64,000 nucleotides of DNA from Saprospiraceae bacterium (GTDB taxonomy: Bacteria > Bacteroidota > Bacteroidia > Chitinophagales > Saprospiraceae). Below the pieces are notes generated by a model that searched no databases, was not told the origin of the DNA, and was given only the letters and a program-made list of their open reading frames with translations. The stretch covers positions 1 through 64,000 of the forward strand of contig JAHDES010000004.1 of assembly GCA_020628645.1 (NCBI GenBank), read 5' to 3'. Every line of letters begins with the position of its first letter. The stretch's first letter is position 1. The translations under genes and the position numbers were made by a program. Of this stretch, positions 57,266 through 64,000 are shown piece after piece.

Positions 57266-57314
57266 AAACCACATAACACACTTGATTTTATCAAAAAATT
57301 GAGTTATGTGGTTT
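57266..57314 (-). terminator. Terminator of the carbonic anhydrase gene
   Basis: AAACCACATAAC and GTTATGTGGTTT form a perfect 12-bp stem, followed on the minus strand by a long T-rich tract. It starts 11 nt after the stop at 57325. Confidence 0.85.
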
Positions 57315-57324
57315 AAAAATTAGA

Positions 57325-57891
57325 TTATAAGAAATCAACTTTCCCTGAATCTAAATTATAGTATGCAGAAACGATTTGAACATCTCCCTTAGCCACTGCA
57401 CCGCCAATGATAGCAGATCTATTTTTCAAATCTTCAACAGTCATGGATGCATTTGTTTTTACTACATCATTTACACTAGCGCCTTCTTCAGAAGCAGCAA
57501 TTGCTGGTGTAATGTGAGACAATAAATGATTTAAATTATAACCATTATCACCTCCTGCAACAGCTGCCGTTACGGCTCCACAACTTTGATGTCCTAAAAC
57601 AACGATTAATTTTGATCCACAATGCGCCACAGCATACTCTATACTCGCAATAGTAGAAGTATTGGCTACATTTCCTGCCACACGTAAAACAAATAATTCA
57701 CCCAAACCTGCATCAAAAGCTAATTCTGGTACAACGCGACTATCCGCACAACTTAAAACGATGGTATGAGGTTGCTGCCCTCCTACTAAATCTGTTCTAC
57801 GCACACTGTCTTGTAATTTTCCGTCTAATTTATCCGCTACAAAACGAGCGTTTCCATCTTTTAGACGTTGTAAAGTTTCTTGAATTGTCAT
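57325..57891 (-). CDS. Beta-class carbonic anhydrase
   Basis: A 188-residue cytoplasmic zinc enzyme interconverting CO2 and bicarbonate. Zinc ligands and the catalytic dyad are in SCADSRVVPELAFD (Cys, Asp-Arg) and VLGHQSCGAV (His, Cys). FVLRVAGNVAN is also typical. It is short for the family, but both zinc motifs are intact and the C-terminus (SAYYNLDSGKVDFL) is the normal end of the bacterial short form. It is a single-gene unit with its own terminator. Confidence 0.93.
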   Translation of the reverse strand: MTIQETLQRLKDGNARFVADKLDGKLQDSVRRTDLVGGQQPHTIVLSCADSRVVPELAFDAGLGELFVLRVAGNVANTSTIASIEYAVAHCGSKLIVVLGHQSCGAVTAAVAGGDNGYNLNHLLSHITPAIAASEEGASVNDVVKTNASMTVEDLKNRSAIIGGAVAKGDVQIVSAYYNLDSGKVDFL

Positions 57892-58047
57892 AATTAAATT
57901 GATTTTAATGTATCTCTATGGAATAAAGCAAAACAACTAAAAATTGTTTAATATATTATCATAAAAATGTCTTGTTTTTAAAAATTTATATCCTTTTATT
58001 GCTTCTTTGGGAAAAATAAGTCATCTTTAACTTATAAGTTACAATTT

Positions 58048-58104
58048 ATGATTCATACAATTATTATTACTGTCATTATTAGCGTCGTAGTCATTATTAC
58101 TTAA
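58048..58104 (+). CDS. ilv leader peptide (Ile/Val-rich)
   Basis: An 18-codon frame: MIHTIIITVIISVVVIIT, stop TAA at 58102-58104. It has eight Ile (all ATT), four Val and three Thr codons and no Leu. This is what is expected of a leader peptide sensing charged tRNA-Ile and tRNA-Val ahead of ilvDBNC. An antiterminator/terminator pair follows immediately. It is too short for normal gene prediction. Confidence 0.85.
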   Translation: MIHTIIITVIISVVVIIT

Positions 58105-58178
58105 TGATTAGAGAATGGCATTTGTAATTATTTATAAGATATACTAAAAAAGCTGTTCTCTTCGAGAATGGCTTTTTT
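58090..58178 (+). promoter_or_regulatory. Transcription attenuator of the ilv operon
   Basis: Four segments can form mutually exclusive pairings. Region 1 (GTCATT, 58090-58095, Val-Ile codons of the leader) pairs with region 2 (AATGGC, 58114-58119). Region 2 (AGAGAATGGC, 58110-58119) alternatively pairs with region 3 (GCTGTTCTCT, 58152-58161). Regions 3 and 4 (58146-58160 with 58164-58178) form the terminator. A ribosome stalled at Ile/Val codons would free region 2 to form the antiterminator. Confidence 0.8.
58146..58178 (+). terminator. Attenuator terminator hairpin
   Basis: AAAAAAGCTGTTCTC pairs with GAGAATGGCTTTTTT (15 bp, two G-U pairs) around a TTC loop, ending in six T. Rho-independent form, about 40 nt after the leader stop. 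Confidence 0.85.
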
Positions 58179-58192
58179 GATTTTTGGTTTTA

Positions 58193-58312
58193 AAACCATA
58201 CAAAAACGTAGCACAGACATTCATGTCTGTGGAATCAGTATAAAAGGGGGGAAGTATCCTATATTTATCAAAAATAAGGTAAATCTACAATGTTTTATTT
58301 TTTGTATGGTTT
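58193..58312. repeat. Palindromic MITE-like element in the ilvD leader
   Basis: A 120-bp segment bounded by perfect 14-bp inverted repeats (AAACCATACAAAAA at 58193-58206 and its complement at 58299-58312). It contains a second perfect palindrome, CACAGACATTCATGTCTGTG (58212-58231). It lies between the attenuator terminator and ilvD, so the operon mRNA would carry it. It looks like an insertion into the leader. Confidence 0.6.
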
Positions 58313-58604
58313 CATATTTTTTGATAAGTTTTAGCTAAGATGAAGTACCGTATTTAATAAAAGAAAAACTGGCATCATTATTCGTATTACAATATAACAA
58401 ATATGGTTCTTTCTACTAATATCAAACTAACTTTTAGCTTGAAGGTCGTATTTTAACTTGACCTAAAAATTTGACAATCAAAACTTTAAATCAAACCAAC
58501 TAGTATTTTAGACTGTAGGTCAACTTTATATTTTAAATCAATAGAACTAAACTTGCTACTACTTTTATCATTTTATACTCTAAAATCACGTACTACATAC
58601 TTAA
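58313..58604 (+). other. Remaining untranslated leader of ilvD
   Basis: AT-rich, with no gene, strong hairpin or consensus promoter box recognised. A secondary promoter cannot be excluded. Confidence 0.4.
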
Positions 58605-60284
58605 ATGAGCAAACTTAATAAATATAGTCGCCACGTTACACAAGATGAAACCCAACCCGCCGCGCAAGCCATGCTCCATGCTATTGGCTTAACACCCGAA
58701 GATCTGGAAAAACCACAAATCGGGATCGTTAGTACAGGATGGGAAGGAAATCCATGTAATATGCACCTGAATGATTTAGCCAAGGAAATTAAAACTTCAA
58801 TCAATGCAGAAGATTTAATTGGTTTAATTTTTCATACGATTGGTGTGAGCGATGGTATTTCTATGGGGACTTTAGGTATGCGCTATTCCCTACCCTCTCG
58901 CGATATTATAGCAGATTCAATTGAAACAGTAGTTTCTGCGCAATGGTATGATGGAGTGGTGGCAGTAGTTGGTTGTGATAAAAATATGCCAGGGGCTATG
59001 ATGGGATTAGGTCGATTGAATCGCCCTGGACTTATAGTGTATGGAGGAACGATCAAACCAGGTTGTCATAATGATAAAAAACTAGATATCGTTTCTGCTT
59101 TTGAAGCTTTAGGACAGAAAATAGCGGGTTCTATTTCACCAGAAGAATTCAAAAATATTGTTCGAAAAGCTTGTCCTGGCGCTGGTGCATGTGGAGGTAT
59201 GTATACCGCTAATACCATGGCATCTGCAATTGAAGCGATGGGTATGAGTTTACCCTATAATTCTTCTAATCCTGCCGTGAGTATGGACAAACAAGAAGAA
59301 TGTGCTCGTGTGGGAAATGCGATTCGATATTTATTAGAAAATGACATTAAGCCACGAGATATCATGACCAAAGAAGCATTTGAGAATGCTTTGACATTAA
59401 TTACTATTTTAGGGGGGTCTACCAATGCTGTGTTACATATGATAGCGATGGCAAAAGCAGTTAATGTTCCCATAACTATAAAAGATGTACAGCGCATCAG
59501 CGATAAAACACCTTTTTTAGCAGATTTAAAACCAAGTGGTAAATATGTTATGGAGGATTTGCATAAAGTAGGTGGTGTTCCTGCTGTTATGAAATATTTA
59601 TTAGAACATAATTACCTACATGCCGATTGTATGACGGTTACAGGGAAAACAATTGGTAAAAACCTTGCCGATATTCCTTCTCTATCTGATAATCAAAAAG
59701 TGATTTATCCATTTTCTAATCCTGTAAAAGAAAGTGGTCATTTACAAATTTTATATGGCAATCTTGCAGAAGAAGGTTCTGTTGCAAAAATTACTGGAAA
59801 AGAAGGTCTATTTTTTGAAGGAACAGCCAAAGTCTATGATTCGGAGGCATTAGCCAATCAAGCCATTGCTAATGGCGAAATAGAAGAAGGAAATGTCGTG
59901 GTAATTCGTTATTGTGGCCCCAAAGGCGCACCTGGAATGCCCGAAATGCTCAAACCAACTTCCGCTATCATGGGGGCAGGATTAGGAGATGGTGTTGCTT
60001 TAATTACTGATGGACGTTTTTCGGGTGGTACACATGGATTTGTAGTTGGGCATATTACGCCAGAGGCCTATTCAGGTGGAATGATTGGATTATTAAAAGA
60101 TGGGGATACCATTAGAATTGATGCAGAAAATAATCGACTAGATGTAGATCTATCAGAAGAAGAAATTCAAGCTAGAAAAGCTGCTTGGTCAGTCCCTACA
60201 TCTGAAGTTAAATTTGGAATTTTAAGAAAATATAGAAAAACGGTCTCCTCAGCCAGTGAAGGCTGTGTGACTGACGAAATTTAA
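58605..60284 (+). CDS. ilvD: Dihydroxy-acid dehydratase
   Basis: Cytoplasmic Fe-S enzyme that converts 2,3-dihydroxyisovalerate and dihydroxymethylvalerate to the 2-oxo acids of valine and isoleucine synthesis. The 559-residue protein shows the cluster cysteines in [13 protein letters not shown] and [15 protein letters not shown], an earlier NPCNMHLN, and the C-terminal [23 protein letters not shown] motif. It is the first structural gene of the ilv operon, 500 nt after an Ile/Val leader peptide, so it should be controlled by attenuation. Confidence 0.97.
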   Translation: MSKLNKYSRHVTQDETQPAAQAMLHAIGLTPEDLEKPQIGIVSTGWEGNPCNMHLNDLAKEIKTSINAEDLIGLIFHTIGVSDGISMGTLGMRYSLPSRDIIADSIETVVSAQWYDGVVAVVGCDKNMPGAMMGLGRLNRPGLIVYGGTIKPGCHNDKKLDIVSAFEALGQKIAGSISPEEFKNIVRKACPGAGACGGMYTANTMASAIEAMGMSLPYNSSNPAVSMDKQEECARVGNAIRYLLENDIKPRDIMTKEAFENALTLITILGGSTNAVLHMIAMAKAVNVPITIKDVQRISDKTPFLADLKPSGKYVMEDLHKVGGVPAVMKYLLEHNYLHADCMTVTGKTIGKNLADIPSLSDNQKVIYPFSNPVKESGHLQILYGNLAEEGSVAKITGKEGLFFEGTAKVYDSEALANQAIANGEIEEGNVVVIRYCGPKGAPGMPEMLKPTSAIMGAGLGDGVALITDGRFSGGTHGFVVGHITPEAYSGGMIGLLKDGDTIRIDAENNRLDVDLSEEEIQARKAAWSVPTSEVKFGILRKYRKTVSSASEGCVTDEI

Positions 60285-60347
60285 TAAGTAGTGGATCAGT
60301 AGATTAGTAAATGCTTTATATTTTGGGATTAGTGCATTTCACAGCCC

Positions 60348-60394
60348 TTATCCACACAAAATTCTAAAGAATTTTGTACATACACTTATACACA
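60348..60394 (+). promoter_or_regulatory. Two DnaA-box-like sites in the ilvD-ilvB spacer
   Basis: TTATCCACA (60348-60356) and TTATACACA (60386-60394) both fit TTATNCACA, on the same strand. They flank a perfect palindrome (CAAAATTC..GAATTTTG, 60357-60376). The setting within an operon is odd, and the pair may be fortuitous. Confidence 0.35.
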
Positions 60395-60406
60395 AAATAT
60401 TTTATT

Positions 60407-62155
60407 ATGAAATATTACCATAAAGAAGAGACGGCTAACGGACAAGCAAAATCTCCAGTTAAAACAGAATATATTTCTGGAGCAGAAGCTGTACTAAAAT
60501 GCTTACTTGCTGAAGGAGTTGATACCATTTTTGGATATCCAGGGGGTGCGATCATGCCTGTTTATGATGCACTTTATGATTATCAAGATCAGATCAATCA
60601 TATTTTGCCTCGACACGAACAAGGTGCGATTCATGCAGCAGAAGGTTATGCACGTGTCACGCGTCAAACAGGGGTTTGTATGGCGACTTCCGGGCCTGGT
60701 GCTTTAAATTTAGCTACAGGAATCGCTGATGCCATTATGGATTCTGTTCCTTTGGTTTGTATAACGGGACAAGTCTTTAGTCATGTTTTGGGTTCAGATG
60801 CTTTTCAAGAAACAGATGTAATTGGTTGTACCAACTCCATTTCTAAATGGAATTGTCAAATTACCCGACCTGAACAAATTCCAGAAGCATTTGCTAAAGC
60901 ATTTTACATCGCTAATTCTGGTCGCCCTGGCCCAGTGGTCATTGATATTACAAAAGATGCCCAAAATGGAAAATTTGATTTTAGTTATCAATCTACAAAA
61001 TATATTCGATCTTATCATCCACTTCCAAAACCTAAGAAAGACGCTATTCAAAATGCAGCTGATTTAATTAATGCGGCCAAAAAGCCATTTATTTTAGCAG
61101 GTCATGGCATCCAAATTGCCGGGGCACAGGAAGAGTTTAAAACCTTTGTAGAAAAGACAGGAATTCCATTAGGCTGTACCATTCATGGTTTATCTTCCAT
61201 TCCTAATTCTCATCCGCTTCATATGGGAATGTTGGGGATGCATGGAAACTATGGTCCTAATATCAAAACAAATGAATGTGATGTGTTAATTGCTATAGGT
61301 ATGCGTTTTGATGATCGGGTAACGGGTAAATTATCAGAATATGCAACCCAAGCAAAAGTCATTCACATTGAGATTGATCCAAGTGAAATCAACAAAAATG
61401 TACATGCTGATGTAGCTGTTTTAGCAGATGCAAAAGATGCCTTAAAAGCTTTAATTCCACTCGTAAAGAAAAAATCCTATCCTGAATGGTATGCTGAATT
61501 TGCAGCTTGCGATAAAATGGAATATGAAAAAGTCATTCAACGCGATATGCAAGCCAATGCGAAGAATGAGATGCGAATGGGACAAGTCGTCAAAGAAGTT
61601 TCTGATCAAACAAAAGGACAAGCAGTCGTGGTAACAGATGTGGGTCAGCATCAAATGGTGGCAGCTCGATATTATAATTATCTATCTACCAATCAATGGG
61701 TTTCGAGTGGTGGTGCAGGCACAATGGGCTATGGTTTACCCGCTGCATTTGGTGCAAAATATGCTCAACCAGAACGTGAAGTGGTATGCTTTGTGGGTGA
61801 TGGAGGTTTTCAAATGACACTACAAGAATTGGGAATGTGTAGCCAATGGAATGTTGGTGTGAAAATTGTACTACTTGACAATAATTATTTGGGGATGGTG
61901 CGTCAATGGCAACAATTATTCTTTGATAGACGCTATTCTTCCGTAGAATTACAAAATCCTGATTTCCTGAAAATAGCTGAAGGATTTGGAGTAAAAGGAA
62001 GACACATTACAGACCCAAAAGATTTAAAAGAAGCAGTTGCAGAAATGCTGGCTTTTGATGGGCCCTATCTCCTGCATGTTTCTGTTGAAAAAGAGGAAAA
62101 TATCTTCCCTATGGTACCGAGTGGATGTTCTATTTCAGATACTCGTTTAGAATAA
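60407..62155 (+). CDS. ilvB: Acetolactate synthase, large (catalytic) subunit
   Basis: ThDP-dependent enzyme condensing pyruvate with pyruvate or 2-oxobutyrate, the first common step to valine, leucine and isoleucine. I start at ATG 60407 (MKYYHKEET); the frame opens 11 codons earlier. The N-terminal GYPGGAIMPVYDALY and HEQGAIHAAEGYARVT (catalytic Glu), the FAD-linked central domain (GMRFDDRVTGKL) and the ThDP-Mg motif GDGGFQMTLQEL..NNYLGMVRQWQ are all present. It is followed by its regulatory subunit ilvN. Confidence 0.96.
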   Translation: MKYYHKEETANGQAKSPVKTEYISGAEAVLKCLLAEGVDTIFGYPGGAIMPVYDALYDYQDQINHILPRHEQGAIHAAEGYARVTRQTGVCMATSGPGALNLATGIADAIMDSVPLVCITGQVFSHVLGSDAFQETDVIGCTNSISKWNCQITRPEQIPEAFAKAFYIANSGRPGPVVIDITKDAQNGKFDFSYQSTKYIRSYHPLPKPKKDAIQNAADLINAAKKPFILAGHGIQIAGAQEEFKTFVEKTGIPLGCTIHGLSSIPNSHPLHMGMLGMHGNYGPNIKTNECDVLIAIGMRFDDRVTGKLSEYATQAKVIHIEIDPSEINKNVHADVAVLADAKDALKALIPLVKKKSYPEWYAEFAACDKMEYEKVIQRDMQANAKNEMRMGQVVKEVSDQTKGQAVVVTDVGQHQMVAARYYNYLSTNQWVSSGGAGTMGYGLPAAFGAKYAQPEREVVCFVGDGGFQMTLQELGMCSQWNVGVKIVLLDNNYLGMVRQWQQLFFDRRYSSVELQNPDFLKIAEGFGVKGRHITDPKDLKEAVAEMLAFDGPYLLHVSVEKEENIFPMVPSGCSISDTRLE

Positions 62156-62214
62156 ACATTAAATATTGATTCAAATTAGTCGTTGTACGATTTCAGTCGT
62201 CCGACAACTTCAAG

Positions 62215-62763
62215 ATGATAAAAATGGAAAATAAAGAATATACACTCTCTGTTTTTTCGGAAAATAAAGTTGGATTGCTCAATCGAGTTGTCTCTATCTT
62301 TACACGCCGATATGTGAATATAGAAAGTTTAAATACATCTGAATCTTCGATGACAGATGTTTATCGCTATACCATCGTAGTAACAACGACGGAAGAAATG
62401 GTCAAAAAATTGTGTGCGCAACTAGAGAAACAAATTGAAGTACTCAAGGCTTTTTATTACGAAAATGATGAAATCGTTTATCAAGAAATCGCACTGTATA
62501 AAGTACCAACTGCCGTTTTTTTAGAAGGCAATCATGTAGAAAAATTAATTCGTGCACATAATGCACGCATCTTAGATATAGAAAAAGAATACATCGTACT
62601 TGAAAAAACAGGACATAAATCAGAAACGGAAGCCTTACTTCGTGAATTGGAACAAATTGGTATTTATGAATTTGTTCGTTCAGGAAGAATTTCTATTACA
62701 CGCCCAATGGAACAATTAAATAATTATTTAAAAACATTAGAGGCTCATCAAAATGTAAACTAA
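62215..62763 (+). CDS. ilvN: Acetolactate synthase, small (regulatory) subunit
   Basis: A 182-residue ACT-domain subunit that activates the catalytic chain and confers feedback inhibition by valine. The first ACT domain spans ~7-80 (YTLSVFSENKVGLLNRVVSIFTRRYVNIESLNTS) and the second C-terminal domain ~90-170 (IALYKVPT; EYIVLEKTGHKSE; FVRSGRISITRP). ATG 62224 (MENKEY) is an alternative start. It follows ilvB by 59 nt. Confidence 0.95.
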   Translation: MIKMENKEYTLSVFSENKVGLLNRVVSIFTRRYVNIESLNTSESSMTDVYRYTIVVTTTEEMVKKLCAQLEKQIEVLKAFYYENDEIVYQEIALYKVPTAVFLEGNHVEKLIRAHNARILDIEKEYIVLEKTGHKSETEALLRELEQIGIYEFVRSGRISITRPMEQLNNYLKTLEAHQNVN

Positions 62764-62953
62764 AACTGAAACAAATCAAAATTGAATTTTAGTTTTAATT
62801 ATCATTTTAATTTTTTATTTGAACAGAACATATCAATTGACAATTTAGATTTTTTTAAAATCGCCTCCTATTTCAATCAAGACAAAAACAAAGACTGAAC
62901 ACAGCAAAAGAGCTGAACATATTTGTCTAACTTACTTATAATCCCATACTACT

Positions 62954-63658
62954 ATGAGAAAGTACTTGATTGTCTTAGGACTACTCCTTGGAGTGGTGGT
63001 AAGCGTTCGTACACAAACGATGACCCCTTTGTCGAATACATTTATCTTTAAAGATGGTCTGTATACCTCTTATGAAGAATTTTTGAGCAATAGTCCTTCT
63101 ATAACATTAGAAGAATTACAAATCAAGGATCTAAATACTGTTTATTTCAATAAATTAAAATTGAAATACATTAAAAAAAGAGATAAAAAAGGGAAATGGA
63201 AAAAATTATGCATGGATGAGATTTGGGGAATTTGCATTAATGGAATACCTCATATTCAATATCAAGTGTATCGTCCTAATAAAATAGCAATGGGAAAGCC
63301 CAAAGGCAGTTTTATTTATAAAGGAGATTTTACGCGTTTACGTATTCTTGGAAATATTTGTCATTTTAATATTGAAGATTTCTTTGCAAGTTCAAGCAGT
63401 TATTTTTATCAGTCAGATTCTTTCAAAAGTGAGGACTCTAGATTTATTTCTACCCAAAAAATGATGAAATTATCATCAGGCGTGATTTGTGACTATAATG
63501 AAAGAAATCTTGGTATTTTAATACAAGATGATCTAGCTTTATTTCGACATTTTAACGCAAATGAAGACCGAGAAGATAAGTTATTCTTATATTTGCAAAA
63601 GTATAACGAACGAAATCCATATCTCGTTTCGAATACCTTACTTGCAGATCGAGAATAA
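62954..63658 (+). CDS. Exported protein of unknown function inserted in the ilv operon
   Basis: A 234-residue protein with a signal peptide (MRKYLIVLGLLLGVVVSVRTQ). The mature part is basic and beta-rich and starts with a segment (IFKDGLYTSYEEFLSNSP) resembling uncharacterised Bacteroidota secreted proteins; no enzyme motif is seen. It separates ilvN (190-nt gap) from ilvC (165-nt gap) and is followed by its own hairpin. It looks like a foreign gene set into a biosynthetic cluster. A role in amino-acid synthesis is unlikely. Confidence 0.7.
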   Translation: MRKYLIVLGLLLGVVVSVRTQTMTPLSNTFIFKDGLYTSYEEFLSNSPSITLEELQIKDLNTVYFNKLKLKYIKKRDKKGKWKKLCMDEIWGICINGIPHIQYQVYRPNKIAMGKPKGSFIYKGDFTRLRILGNICHFNIEDFFASSSSYFYQSDSFKSEDSRFISTQKMMKLSSGVICDYNERNLGILIQDDLALFRHFNANEDREDKLFLYLQKYNERNPYLVSNTLLADRE

Positions 63659-63688
63659 TCGCTCCAATCAATATAAATCTAACCAAAT

Positions 63689-63724
63689 TACCCTTTCAAG
63701 AACAAAATTGTGTTTGAAAGGGTA
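63689..63724 (+). terminator. Hairpin between the exported protein gene and ilvC
   Basis: TACCCTTTCAA and its near-complement form an 11-bp stem with a ~13-nt loop, followed by TCATTATTTTA. It is a moderate terminator, implying that ilvC needs its own promoter or read-through. Confidence 0.6.
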
Positions 63725-63811
63725 TCATTATTTTAGTACTCAAGTATTTTACAATAAGATAGTCAATTGCACTTTCTTTATTTTTTATAAAAACAATTAC
63801 TCTAAATTTAA

Positions 63812-64000
<189 letters not shown>

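Overview
The window reads as a chromosomal segment of a gliding or surface-living Bacteroidota, most likely from the Saprospiria/Saprospiraceae side of the phylum (inference from gene content, not from a marker gene). Support comes from several proteins with type IX secretion (T9SS) C-terminal sorting domains, a giant SprB-repeat protein, a sigma/FecR/TonB-receptor trio, AT-rich DNA, promoter-like TAnnTTTG boxes, and no clear Shine-Dalgarno usage. No rRNA, tRNA, CRISPR array, prophage or intact insertion sequence was seen.

Layout. 1-0.5 kb: remnant of a retron/group II-like reverse transcriptase. 0.6-7 kb: housekeeping genes (gpsA, pyruvate dehydrogenase E1 beta, nucleoside phosphorylase, ArsC-like protein, hemF) and a secreted L-domain repeat protein. 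7.2-11.5 kb: ECF sigma factor, FecR anti-sigma and TonB receptor signalling cassette. 11.7-15.4 kb: compact xylan-use operon (GH10 lipoprotein, GPH-type symporter, cytoplasmic GH43). 15.7-28.5 kb: methyltransferase, two alpha/beta hydrolases, OmpA-like protein, DMT exporter, secreted esterase, mnmA and a DUF4230-like protein. 28.8-34.8 kb: DoxX-like membrane protein, a 1174-residue secreted repeat protein and a thioesterase. 35.1-40.2 kb: class Ia ribonucleotide reductase (nrdB-nrdA) and CorA. 40.4-49.7 kb: one 3085-residue secreted metalloprotease/SprB-repeat protein. 50.1-57.9 kb: alpha-2-macroglobulin lipoprotein, Lon-N-like protein, a probable structured RNA and a beta carbonic anhydrase. 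58.0-64.0 kb: branched-chain amino acid genes ilvD-ilvB-ilvN-(unknown)-ilvC, preceded by an Ile/Val-rich leader peptide and an attenuator.

The most interesting material is non-coding. (1) A textbook ribosome-mediated attenuator precedes ilvD: an 18-codon leader with 8 Ile and 4 Val codons, an antiterminator and a terminator hairpin. (2) A GC-richer, multi-branched RNA candidate of about 220 nt lies on the minus strand at 56976-57199 with its own -7 box and U-tract. (3) The intergenic spaces carry several families of small palindromic, MITE-like elements. One family has perfect 17-bp terminal repeats (7790-7924 and 18338-18470), and both copies sit just upstream of a gene in the same relative orientation. 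A second family has TTCTTAGACAAATTCCGTG ends. (4) The DNA upstream of nrdBA contains perfect DnaA boxes. (5) The giant protein is built from about 15 strictly alternating repeat dyads, with recent 465-bp tandem duplications.
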